Origin: Patagioenas fasciata
Taxonomy: Eukaryota > Chordata > Aves > Columbiformes > Columbidae
Length of the DNA: 64,000 nt
Direction of reading: 5' to 3'
Assembly: GCF_037038585.1 (NCBI RefSeq)
Contig: NC_092559.1
Span: 10,216,488-10,280,487, forward strand
The stretch's first letter is position 1, and the number at the start of each line of letters is the position of its first letter. A program made the position numbers and the translations under genes. The notes below the pieces were generated by a model that had not been told where the DNA came from, searched no databases, and was given only the letters and a program-made list of their open reading frames with translations. Positions 19,756 to 29,784 of this stretch are shown piece after piece.

Positions 19756-20640
19756 TTAATGTGAATCCCAGTTTTTAAAGGTTCCACCACCAAGTGCCTT
19801 TAGTGCAGTTTTTAACAAACCATTGTACCTTTCAATTTTCCCAGAGGCTGGTGCATGATATGGAATATGATATACCCACTCAATACCATGTTCTTTGGCC
19901 CAATTGTCTATAATACTGTTTTTGAAATGAGTACCATTGTCTGATTCAATTCTTTCTGGCGTACCGTGCCGCCAAAGGACTTGCTTCTCAAGGCCCAAGA
20001 TAGTATTTTGGGCTGTAGCATGAGGTACGGCATATGTTTCCAACCATCCAGTGGTTGCTTCCACCATTGTAAGTACATAACGCTTACCTTGACGTGTTTG
20101 TGGAAGTGTAATATAATCAATCTGCCAAGCTTCTCCATACTTATACTTTAACCATCGCCCCCCATACCATACAGGTTTTAACCGTTTTGCTTGTTTGATT
20201 TCGGCGCAAGTTTCACATTCATGAATAACCTGTGAAATAGTGTCCATAGTTAAATCCACCCCTCGATCACGAGCCCATTTGTATGTTGCATTTCTACCTT
20301 GATACCCTGAAGCATCATGGGCCCACCGAGCTAGGAAAAGTTCATCTTTATGTTGCCAGTCCAAGTCCACCTCAGATACTTTAATCTTAGCAGCTTGATC
20401 TGCTTGGTGGTTGTTTAGATGTTCCGCAGTGGCTCGACTTTTAGGCACATGAGCATCTACATGACGAACTTTCACAGGCAGGCTCTCTAGCTGAGCAGCA
20501 ATGTCTTGCCACAGTGTGGCAGCCCAAATGGGTTTACCTCTGCGCTGCCAGTTGCTTTTCTTCCATTGCTGTAGCCACCCCCATAAGGCATTTGCTGCCA
20601 TCCATGAGTCAGTATAGAGATAAAGTATTGGCCACTTCTC
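19756..20640 (-). pseudogene. ERVL RNase H end and integrase core
   Basis: The frame starts with Y-L-Y-T-D-S-W-M, the last catalytic Asp of RNase H, and continues with the integrase His/Cys zinc region (H-V-D-A-H ... C-E-T-C-A) and the core: W-Q-I-D-Y-I-T-L, E-S-D-N-G-T-H-F and G-K-I-E-R-Y-N-G, giving the D-D-E triad. It is in phase with the reverse transcriptase frame upstream and split from it only by TGA at 20641-20643. The next codon is GAG; CGA to TGA at a CpG is the likely cause. The catalytic residues are intact. Confidence 0.85.
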
Positions 20641-22659
20641 TCATTCAGCAATGTCCAAAGCCAGCTGGATGGCTTTCACTTCTGCAAACTGACTGGATTC
20701 ACCTTGTCCTTCAGTGGCTTCTGTAACTTGTCGTGTGGGATTCCACACAGCAACTTTCCACCTTCGATGTTTTCCTACAAGACGACAGGATCCATCTGTG
20801 AACAGTGCATACTGCTTATCAGTCTCTGAAAGCGTATTATATGGTGGTGCTTCTTCAGCACGTTTTACTTCCTCCTCATCTGGAGACATCCCAAAGTCTT
20901 TGCTTTCTGGCCATTCTGTAATCACTTCTAATATCCCTGGACGGTTCAGACTTCCAATTCGAGCTCGTTGTGTGATCAGTGCAATCCATTTACTCCATGT
21001 AACTTCGGTTGCATGATGTGGAGAGGGAACCGTCCCCTTGAACATCCAGCTCAGCACCGGCAGTCGAGGTGCCAGGAGGAGCTGTGCTTCAGTGCCGATC
21101 ACTTCTGAAGCAGCTCGAACTCCTTCATATGCGGCTAGTATCTCCTTTTCAGTTGGAGTATAGTTGGCCTCAGATCCTTTGTATCCTCGACTCCAAAAAC
21201 CTAAGGGTCGACCTCGGGTTTCTCCTGGTGCTTTCTGCCAGAGGCTCCAGGTAAGTCCAGTATCTCCGGCTGCGGTGTAGAGCACATTTTTAACATCTAG
21301 TCCAGTTCGGACTGGTCCAAGGACCACCGCATGAGTTATCTCACACTTAATTTGTTCAAAGGCTTGTTGTTGTTCAGGGCCCCACTCAAATTGGTTCTTT
21401 TTACGAGTCACTCGATAGAGAGGGCTCACAATGTGGCTGTAGTCAGGAATATGCATTCTCCAAAAACCTACAACGCCCAAGAAAGTCTGTGTCTCCTTTT
21501 TATGAGTAGGTGGAGACATTGCTGCAATTTTGTTGATCACATCCATTGGGATCTGACGACGGCCATCTTGCCATTTTATTCCTAAAAACTGGATCTCTTG
21601 TGCAGGTCCCTTGACCTTGCTTCGTTTTATGGCAAAACCAGCATCCAAAAGAATCTGAATTATTCTCTCACCTTTCTCGAAGACTTCTTTCGCTGTGTCG
21701 CCCCATACGATGATGTCATCAATATATTGCAAGTGTTCTGGAGCTTCACCTTGCTCCAGCGTGGTCTGGATCAGTCCATGGCAGATGGTAGGACTGTGTT
21801 TCCACCCCTGGGGCAAGCGATTCCATGTATACTGGATGCCCCTCCAGGTGAAAGCAAACTGCGCCCTGCACTCTGCTGCTACAGGAATAGAGAAAAATGC
21901 ATTAGCAATGTCAATTGTAGCATACCACTTGGCTGCCTTTGACACCAGTTCAAATTGCAGTTCTAGTATGTCAGGCACAGCAGCACTCAGTGGTGGTGTA
22001 ACTTCATTCAGGCCACGATAGTCTTCAGTTAGTCTCCACTCATCACTAGACTTTCGCACTGGCCAGATTGGGCTGTTAAAAGGTGAGCGAGTCTTACTGA
22101 TCACACCCTGGCTTTCCAATTGACGGATCAGCTTCTGGATAGGAATCAAAGAGTCTCGATCGGTGCGGTATTGCCAGCGATGCACCGTCGTGGTAGCAAT
22201 TGGCACCTGCTGATCGTCAACCATCAGCAGTCCTACAACAGAAGGGTCATCTGAAAGACCAGGCAAATCAGACAGCTGTTCAATTTTCTCAGTGTCCACA
22301 GCTGCTATACCAAATGCCCACCTATACCCTTTTGGGTCCTTAAAATACCCTCTCCTGAGGTAGTCTATGCCAAGGATGCACGGAGCATCTGGACCAGTCA
22401 CAATGGGATGCTTTTGCCAGTTTTTTCCAGTTAGGCTCATTTCAGCCTCTACAACAGTCAGCTCCTGGGATCCCCCAGTCACTCCAACAATATTGATGGA
22501 TTGCGTTCCTTTAAAATTAGAAGGAATTATTGTGCACTGAGCACCAGTGTCCACTAAAGCTTTGTACTCCTGGGGTTGTGTTGTACCAGGCCATAGTATT
22601 TGTACAGTCCAATAAACTCTGTTATCCCTTTCCTCCACCTGGTTGGAGGCAGGGCACCT
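20641..22659 (-). CDS. pol: ERVL Pol: protease, reverse transcriptase, RNase H
   Basis: The frame is open directly after the gag TAG (first Met at 22638). Protease: L-V-D-T-G-A-Q near residues 29-35, the aspartic active site. Reverse transcriptase: F-N-S-P-I-W-P-V, A-T-I-D-I-A-N-A-F-F, L-P-Q-G-W and L-Q-Y-I-D-D-I-I, with Ile in place of the usual second position of Y-x-D-D. Connection: F-L-G-V-V-G-F-W-R-M-H-I-P, typical of ERVL. RNase H: L-F-T-D-G-S-C with Glu in F-A-E-V-K-A. It stops at 20641. It probably once extended into integrase. No dUTPase is seen. Confidence 0.9.
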   Translation of the reverse strand, partial: RCPASNQVEERDNRVYWTVQILWPGTTQPQEYKALVDTGAQCTIIPSNFKGTQSINIVGVTGGSQELTVVEAEMSLTGKNWQKHPIVTGPDAPCILGIDYLRRGYFKDPKGYRWAFGIAAVDTEKIEQLSDLPGLSDDPSVVGLLMVDDQQVPIATTTVHRWQYRTDRDSLIPIQKLIRQLESQGVISKTRSPFNSPIWPVRKSSDEWRLTEDYRGLNEVTPPLSAAVPDILELQFELVSKAAKWYATIDIANAFFSIPVAAECRAQFAFTWRGIQYTWNRLPQGWKHSPTICHGLIQTTLEQGEAPEHLQYIDDIIVWGDTAKEVFEKGERIIQILLDAGFAIKRSKVKGPAQEIQFLGIKWQDGRRQIPMDVINKIAAMSPPTHKKETQTFLGVVGFWRMHIPDYSHIVSPLYRVTRKKNQFEWGPEQQQAFEQIKCEITHAVVLGPVRTGLDVKNVLYTAAGDTGLTWSLWQKAPGETRGRPLGFWSRGYKGSEANYTPTEKEILAAYEGVRAASEVIGTEAQLLLAPRLPVLSWMFKGTVPSPHHATEVTWSKWIALITQRARIGSLNRPGILEVITEWPESKDFGMSPDEEEVKRAEEAPPYNTLSETDKQYALFTDGSCRLVGKHRRWKVAVWNPTRQVTEATEGQGESSQFAEVKAIQLALDIAE

Positions 22660-24510
22660 CTAATTCCTGTTTTGCACAGTCTCTGGGTGTGAATTAGAGG
22701 TTCCTTCAAGAGTATCAGAATCTCTTCTGCCCCTTTTGTAAACTGGAGCAGCCACCTTCCTAGGAGTTTTTCCTTTTATCTCACGTACTCGTTCTTGAAG
22801 TTCTGAGGTAGGCCTTCCATGCCACTTATTCATGTTTTCTCCCTGCTCATGTAGGAAGAACCACAGTGAACCTCTTTTTGTGGGCTGTCTCTGCCCTCTC
22901 TCTCGAGATTGGAAACCCCTTCTCCTAACAGCTGAAACATAGGTTTGTGCAGATCGTGAACGGTACGATTCTTCTCTGAGCTCTTTGATTTCTTGCAACA
23001 GCTTTTCAAACCGGTCATCAGATTTTTCACACAGTTTCTCCACAGAAGAGACACAAGCCCGTAGAGAACCAGCAAGGCTGTCCTCCAAGTACCGGAGCTG
23101 CTCAATCACTTCATTAATTTCTTGTACACCTCTAGCTGACCAGACCATTCCTGCCAATGACTTAGCATATGCAGGTGGTGCACTTTGTACAAATCTGCGC
23201 CACATAGATTTTGTACAATTGATTCTCTCTGGGTCTGTCCCCTCTTGGCTGTTTGGTCCTAGATAGATGATCTCTCACACAGCTAATTCTCTCAGGAACT
23301 GGATACCTCTCTCCATAGTATTCCATTTCCCTAACGTGGATATACAATCTTCCTTGTAGGGAAATCTGACTTTCATAGCTGCCAGGAGTCGGGTCCAGAG
23401 AGCAGCGGCATTAGACTCTCTTGAAATTGCCCTATCAATGGTGGAATCTTTTGACAGAGATCCCAGCTGCCTGGCTTCACCACCTTCTAATTCAATTGTT
23501 TCTGCCCCATTGTCCCAGCATCGCAGCAGCCAGGTTAAAATATTCTCGCCTTCACGACGACTAAAGTCTTTTCGCAGATCTCTCAGCTCACCTGGAGAAA
23601 AGGACCGAGTGGTGGTCACTTCATCTCCACCCTGTCCTGATGATGCCCCTTGGGTTGATGTTGGCCCTGTGCCATCACCTGCTGCATGGGTAGTCTTTCT
23701 AGTGACTTTCTTACAACCGGCAACTGATGCTGATATGGGTTCACCATCATTTGATTCATTTTCAGAGTCTGAATGACTGTCACAGTGATTGCTGTGGTTA
23801 CAGCAGCAACAGTGAGCTGCCTTGTTAGCCTTTGAGGCTAGAGAAGTAACGTTATCTGCAGCGACCTTGGCAGAGGAGCTCTGCGTAGGAGCTGTAGCTT
23901 CAGCCTGTGAAGCCGCAGTTGGGGGGGCAGTGGCTGCAGCAGCAGCAGCTTTGGCTGTTTTGCCTTTTCTCGAGCGGCTAGGAGTGCTTTTTGCTAAAGC
24001 TTCCGAAGACGCACCGCAAATCTCAAGACTAAGAAGAGACGCAAACCTCCTATTGAACCTCATTTCTCTTAACAGTAACACAAACTGACACACATTCAGC
24101 AAACCAGATAACACCATCACAGTTCTATCAAAGCTCCAAGGATATTCAAAGTTCTCTAAAACATTTGCAAACTGTCCTAGTGAAAACACAAAAGTATTGT
24201 TAGTCAGCCTTTCTAAAGATTCGCTTGACCAATTAGCAAATATAGAGCCATTCTGCTCTTTAATCTCTCCTGGAGGTTTTTCAAGGTAAAGCAGAAGCGA
24301 GTAGAAATTCATTAGCGGCTGCAGTATAATGAAATAAACCAATGCCAAACCACACAGAATCATCATGACCGCTGTCCAGTTTCTTGTTGTTGTATAATGA
24401 ATACTTCGATTCAGAAAGAAACACCAACACAGATATGGGATCAGCGAGCACAATGTAGAAAATAACTGATACAACTTTTGCCATAACATTTTTAAATCAA
24501 TGTAATTCAC
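22660..24510 (-). pseudogene. gag: ERVL gag, unit 1 (one nonsense codon)
   Basis: The frame is 617 codons with one internal stop, TGA at 23275-23277. Unit 2 has CGA there, so a CpG transition explains it. Residues ~15-32, 45-75 and ~128-145 are strongly hydrophobic and could span membranes, unusual for a Gag. An Ala/Pro/Thr-rich linker, a Cys/His cluster (H-C-C-C-C-N-H-S-N-H-C) and the ERVL capsid stretch (W-L-L-R-C-W-D-N-G-A) follow. The tail is Arg/Gln-rich and could bind RNA in place of zinc knuckles. The terminal TAG (22660-22662) is followed in the same frame by pol, suggesting read-through expression. Confidence 0.85.
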
Positions 24511-24655
24511 TTTGCCTTAATATCACTAAAAAATATCCAAAGCAAGCAGACGCACGAGTATCACAACTCTATGAGTTGGCACCGTGCCAAGAAAATTGAA
24601 AGGTACGTCAGAGCAGTAGAAAAGTCAAAAATCTTCAAATTTACCCCTTTCTCTT

Positions 24656-24673
24656 GCCCCACGTTGGGCGCCA
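24656..24673 (-). promoter_or_regulatory. Primer-binding site, tRNA-Lys1,2 type (ERVL unit 1)
   Basis: The minus strand reads TGGCGCCCAACGTGGGGC, six bases after the 5' LTR. Confidence 0.88.
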
Positions 24674-24679
24674 ATTGTC

Positions 24680-25341
24680 TGTCGAGGGTTAAGATTGCGG
24701 GGTGACAATCAAACCCTGGCAGATGTATTGTTAACCTCTTCTCCCCCCCACTTCCCCCTTTTGTCCCTCCCTCTCCCCCCTTCCCACTCAGGACAGGCGA
24801 TCGGGAGGGAAAGAAGGACAGAGAGAAGAGAGTTGGAAAAGTTAAAGATGTTTTACTAATGCTACTAATAAGAATAGAGAAAATAATACAAAATATACAA
24901 AACCAATCTTGTAAGTCTCAGCAACTGCAGAGCCAGCACCCAAAGTCCTGGATTAGACTCTGTAGCCAACCGGAGCTGGATTCAGTCTGTCACTAGGCCT
25001 CAGTTCGCAGGGACGACCAGCAAGGTCCTCTCCTAATGTCAGCCATGAGGAAAAAGGGAAAAGGGGGAAAAAGGGGCTGAGATCCTCGTGATCTCCCACT
25101 TTTATATGAAGTATTCACGTGAATGGAATGTTATACACCGTTGGTCAGTCTCTCGGTCATCAGTTTTCTCGTTGCCCCTCTCGTGAGATGTCCATCCATG
25201 CTTATCAATAAGTTTGCATTCCATTGCTAGGTTTAACCAAAACACGTGTTGGGTTCTCCAGGAAAATGCAGCTAACATGAAGGCTTTAGCTGACAGGCAA
25301 ATTCACTAAAAGAGAAACTTGTTTTTAACAAAACCAGGACA
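24680..25341 (-). repeat. 5' LTR of ERVL unit 1
   Basis: 662 bp, TGTCCTGG...CTCGACA. It contains a TATA-like CATATAAAAG near 25105. Solo or partial relatives occur at 39694-40349, 31419-32135, 50650-50928 and 57072-57531. Confidence 0.9.
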
Positions 25342-25424
25342 GTTGGTTTGTTGGCTGCACTTTTCTGGCCAGAATAAAGTCTATTTTGGAACTTGTTGTC
25401 TGCCTAAAACTGTCTTTGGGGTAC
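25342..25424. other. Short unassigned stretch with AATAAA
   Basis: It reads CAGAATAAAGTC near 25372 followed by a T/G-rich stretch, like an R-U5 border of another LTR on the plus strand. It is too short to assign. Confidence 0.25.
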
Positions 25425-26207
25425 TGTCACGGTCCATTCAGTAATGGACTCATGATGGTTCGTTTACCTTGATCTCGAAGCGCAAAATTAGACAACCAAA
25501 ATGCCAAGGGGTTTTAATTCAATCAAACAGTGTTACTTTATTATTTTGCCCATAAAGTGGCATGCGATAGAGAAAGAGAAAAAGGGAAAGAAAAAGGAAA
25601 GGGGGAAAGAGGGTTGGTTACCATCACGGGTCCAAAGGCATCCCTATGGTCCCAGGTCCCAAACAGCATCCTGCCAGTCCTCTGTCGTGATCCGTGATCC
25701 TTTGGTGGGGAGACCTCAACAATGTCCAGTCAGGAACCATCTTTTATGCTTCTTCACCCCCCCTCACTCCCATGGGTCGAGGCCAATCTCCGCCTTTGTT
25801 TTGCAATCCAGGCTTAACTGCACAGGCTCGAAGAATCTCCGCTTCACCTGCCAGAACCTGTCTGCGCCTTTGTGGTCTCACGTTCAGGGGTCTCTTTCTG
25901 GTCCTTTGGGTGACCTCAAGACCCTCGGCGAGCCTCTGCGCATGCTCTTCTTCATTGGTCTTAGTAACAGGGAGGAGGTGGGGGGGCAGGTTTGGCTGAA
26001 GCAGCAGGTGGAAATCCATCTTCTGGACAACAGCTATTGTCCCCAGATCGGAGAGACCTGTATAACACAGTTTTTTTCCTCAGGCCTCTCTCCAAGTCGT
26101 TGTCCATCTGTTCTTGATGGCAATGTTCAAGCAGATACTGTTCTTTGGACTGACTCCTGCACCACCCCATGGCTGAACATTATTATCAGGAGCTTGTGGC
26201 AGTAACA
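25425..26207 (-). repeat. 3' LTR-like segment of the old ERV
   Basis: It ends ...ACCGTGACA on the minus strand at 25425. The start is placed near TGTTACTGCC (26207). A purine-rich run occurs at 25569-25612. It shares only its last ~35 bases clearly with 29811-29845. Boundaries are approximate. Confidence 0.5.
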
Positions 26208-26250
26208 CAATCCTCAAAGAGAGGTATAGAGGAAGAAAAGGAAAAGTGGT

Positions 26251-27160
26251 TTATATCCACGTGATCCGCTTTGTATCAATGGTTTTAGGGATGTCTACAT
26301 TGGAGGGTACACTAAACAAATTATGTGCATTAAGTACAGATGTTAAATGTGTCAAACGCTTTACCAAATTCCAATTTAAAACATGCAATATGGCGGACAG
26401 AACAAAACCTATCAAAACTAATACTAAGAGAACAACTATGGAGTGACACAACTTGTTCAGGATGCCTGTAGCAGTAGGTGACCACCCAAAAAGCGTGTCC
26501 CACCACTTATGTTCAACATCTTTTTCTACTCAACACACGGTGAATTTCTTCAGCATTGTGGTGAACGGTTATCAAGGTTTTCTGTCCATTTACTTGAACT
26601 TCTTCCAAGATCTTGATCAAGTCGTGGTGTTGCAACAATTGCTTTACCAATGTGAGATTCATCCTGACAGGTGTAGGTAGTAATTTGTAAATCGGTGTAT
26701 CATTAGATTGTATAAGTTGATGAGATATAACTGGTGCTAAATAAGAAAAATCACATCCAGTAATTTTAACAAAATTACAAACACAAAAATTTGAATGATT
26801 TCTAATATTTACCATCACTGTATCTACTAATATAGAGTTACAAGCAGTCCTCAAGCACACACAACCTTTGCCAATATACACTAATACAGTTTCTTGATTG
26901 TCAGGACGAATCTCAAAATGACAAAAATTCTGCTCAGTGTTCAGACAAATGTCTTGAGCACTGATTGTATTACTTTCACAGATGAATCCTTGCTGTTCTC
27001 GCACAATACAAGATTCTAAATTGACAGTTTGCCATTTTTCCTCTACTTTTTGGACCCATACTCTGTGTTCGAAAGGATAGAGTATAGTTCTGTTGTGGTT
27101 CAATCCTAATGCAATGATAGGGTAAATTATGTATATTGAAGCATTGTGTATGGTTAACAC
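26251..27160 (-). pseudogene. Env remnant of the old ERV
   Basis: The frame 27160-26513 encodes an ectodomain-like protein with regularly placed cysteines (C-I-V-R, F-I-C-E, D-I-C-L, F-C-H-F, G-C-V-C, F-C-V-C, T-G-C-D) and several N-x-S/T sites. A frameshift follows, and 26451-26251 supplies C-H-S-I-V-V-L-L-V-L-V-L-I-G-F-V, a hydrophobic membrane anchor, then a short tail. This order (Cys-rich ectodomain, helix-forming region, membrane anchor) fits a retroviral envelope, which mediates entry. The upstream part is lost and the gene is broken. I cannot name the family. Confidence 0.65.
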
Positions 27161-27747
27161 AAAGGTCGTGGCTGTGTTTGTGATGGGGTTATAAGTGAAG
27201 TTTACTAAAGTAAACTAAAGTAAAGTGGCTTCTCTTATGATTGAGGTGGCTACTGATTGCATCCACAGTTGTGCCTGAGTACAACTGAGAGCCAAAGAAA
27301 GGTTATTTTGGACCACACTAAGTGTGTCTTTTATATTTACTTCTGGTAGCCAATTTATTCATTAATATTTCTGAATCAATACCATTTAAGACTTCCAATC
27401 CTGTCCCCAACACACCAGTTAGGTCTTTAACTTAATCTTTACTATCCCACTCCCATTCAATTACTACAGTAGGTAAGTGAAAAGATGTAGAAAAGCATTA
27501 GCAGCTTATACTATTGGTCATTTTAAAAATTTAGGCCTTCAGATTCGATTAATGAATGATTTGTGTTATTCTCTGTTTCCCTCAGAGTTCTTCTGCAAAA
27601 AGGAAAACAAACAGGGCTCGTCTCCTTGAGGCAAGAATAATTAAAATGATACAATTATCCGGGGGTGCAGCTTGTGGTTTTGGAAAAGTTCCAAACCATT
27701 CTCACAATTGTTTCACAGTGTTTTCACCTGTAGCCCTGCCAAAAGCT

Positions 27748-28040
27748 TCAGTTTGGACCAATTCTGGGGTTATTCCCCCCCACCAGCACAAAATGTTTAC
27801 CTCCTGTTTGCTTAAAGGGGCTAAAATAATCCACCTGCCAGATATCCCACAAACCTTTACCCTCCCTTAAATGTAGAGGGTTGTCTTCTAAAGGGTGCCT
27901 TTCAAGCTGTCTTCGACATTGTTTGCTGACCAGGGCTTCATGATACAAGCCTTTAGCTCCAGTGTGTTTGCATTTTACATGTAACCATTCTAACAAGCGT
28001 TCCCAGTCTTCTGAAATTTGGTCCTTTTGTACGGGGGCCA
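27748..28040 (-). pseudogene. Integrase N-terminal part, old ERV
   Basis: The minus-strand frame has H-T-G-A-K-G-L-Y-H ... C-R-R-Q, a remnant of the integrase zinc region, followed by W-Q-V-D-Y-F-S-P, the first catalytic Asp of the core. The frame fails at ~27748 before the remaining catalytic residues. Confidence 0.7.
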
Positions 28041-28505
28041 GTCTTGCTAACTCATCAGCTCAGTTATTCCATTTTCTGCGGATCCCCCATCTACCTGATG
28101 AGAAGCTACCCAGCCCACAGCTTGTATAGCTAGGTTTTTTAAAGTTCCTTCAGATATTGAGAAAATGTTACAATAGTGTTCAATCTGAGCATACCACTTT
28201 CATACTGAGGCTTCCTGGACCACCTCATCAGGGGTACGGGCCCCAGAAGTGACTGTTTTTATTATTTTAAATGAGCTTCTTAATACGATCGGCTGTTGTC
28301 ATGCAATCTTCTCTACTTCTACTAGAGTCAGGCTAGCAACGAACAAACTTTTCTCCCAGGCACACTGGGAGTTAAAAAGAGAATGGGCATTTATTACCAC
28401 TCTTTGTTCTCACATTTCTTGTATAACCGGTTTGATACCTTTCTTGGCACCCAGGGGAAGGGGGTATTGTTCTGTGGACTGTAAGGCACTGAGGACGCAA
28501 AAATG
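28041..28505 (-). pseudogene. Degenerate RNase H/connection region, old ERV
   Basis: Minus-strand translation in shifting frames gives a stretch ending V-G-W-V-A-S-H-Q-V-D-G, similar to the last part of RNase H before integrase, and a charged linker leading into 28040. No palm motif (Y-x-D-D) was found, so most of reverse transcriptase has been deleted. Confidence 0.45.
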
Positions 28506-28871
28506 TCACTTCAAGGGAGAAACCCCACACCTTTTAGCATCTTCTTCCTTCAGAGCAGAAATCTGTGCACTGGCATCGATTAAAAAGGTTACAAGTGCAT
28601 GCTTAGGACCCACTATAGCCGTGATCAATAAATCTCCCCTCTTTGTGTGTGTGAGCTGTTGGATATAAATCCATCCTCCATCCCCCTGCCCACTACTAGG
28701 GAATGGAGGTTCTAGTTTTCCTGTTTCTCGGAGAGACTCTGGAAGTCCCCTTATCAAGGGAGTTATCATGTCAGGATTCACTGGCAGCATCATTGGGGAT
28801 TCATATTCGGGAATCAATTTTCTTTCATGTATCATTTGCAAGCAGGCTGCTTTGTGTACACTTTCTAGCAA
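28506..28871 (-). pseudogene. Gag end and protease start, old ERV
   Basis: The frame first matches the Gag at 61035-61170 (K-A-A-C-L-Q-M-I-H-E-R and M-I-T-P-L-I-R-G-L-P). It then jumps to a protease-like segment with L-I-D-A-S-A-Q-I-S-A-L, where the active-site D-T-G is replaced by D-A-S. Zinc-finger sequence expected between them is missing, so an internal deletion fused the two. Confidence 0.6.
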
Positions 28872-29784
28872 TTGATTGGGTGTGCCAGTGATTGCCAGGG
28901 GTTCTCCCCCAGTTAGGGATACGTGTCACACGTACTCCATTTCAGATTCTTTAGGGAGGTGACCACACTCTTTCTTTAGTTTGGTCAGCTCAGTGTCAGT
29001 GTAAGGTGTTTGCTTACTTGTAATGTGAGGGTCAGTATGCTCCTCATTGATTTGATTTATTTGTCGGATACTTTTCTCTTCTAGCTCCCACTCTCTCAGC
29101 ACTCCTGTGTTTTTTAAATATTTTTTTTAATAAGCTATTTTCTTCCTTCTCTTTTTCTAATTGTTGTTCTAAACTGAAGGTAGTTTTTTGCAAAATCTGC
29201 ACCAGATTTTCAAGGGATTCTATAATTTTGCTTTCATTACTACATCGTCTGAGATGATCTTCAATCGCTGCTACTAGGTTAGCTCCTAGGACAGCACAGA
29301 CTATAGCTTTATCCTTATTTGATCTAAACTTAGACTTAGTCTATAAAGAAATCACTCGGTCTACTACACTCTGTAAATTAGCCCAATTATCATGAGCCCA
29401 GTCTTCTCCAGGTACGGAGGGTCAAGCCCCATACTCTGCTAAAAGTGTGTAGAACGAGTCTCGACTTCTCACATCTCGATTATTAGCCTTTTCAGTCATT
29501 CTTATTACGAAGGGGCAAAACCCACTATGGGAAGGCACAACTTAGTTACAAAAGCCACAGCAACTGCTGCATCACCCTTCTCTTTCCTGAGTGGTTGAAG
29601 GGGCCAAAAATCTGCTACGGGAAGGCTCAACTTAGTTATACTAACAAATAAGATTACCCCTTCACTCTCCCTAGCAGACAATTCTCATCAACATGAGAGC
29701 AACACCCCTTTTGCACTTTGAGATCTTCTGGTTTGATTCCAAGAGACAGAGCCCTCTACACTACCTGCACTCCTCTGTTTCCCA
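28872..29784 (-). pseudogene. Degenerate gag of the old ERV
   Basis: Short minus-strand pieces in different frames correspond to the Gag at 60037-61000, for example an R-D-S-F-Y-T-L-L-A-E-Y-G-like stretch near 29430-29470. Stops and indels are frequent. No continuous product is possible. Confidence 0.5.

Larger units (their letters stand above)
19235..25341 (-). mobile_element. ERVL unit 1: nearly complete gag-pol provirus
   Basis: On the minus strand: 5' LTR (25341-24680), Lys-type primer site (24673-24656), gag (24510-22663), pol (22659-19468), then a 3' region that continues at 14982 beyond the young ERVK and ends in the LTR at 14842-14181. From 24510 to 19468 the whole of gag and pol is one continuous reading frame interrupted by only four stop codons (23275, 22660, 20641, 19756). 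There is no env, as usual for ERVL. Sequence next to the 5' LTR (GTTGG at 25342) has no visible partner because the distal end of the tandem is truncated. Confidence 0.88.
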
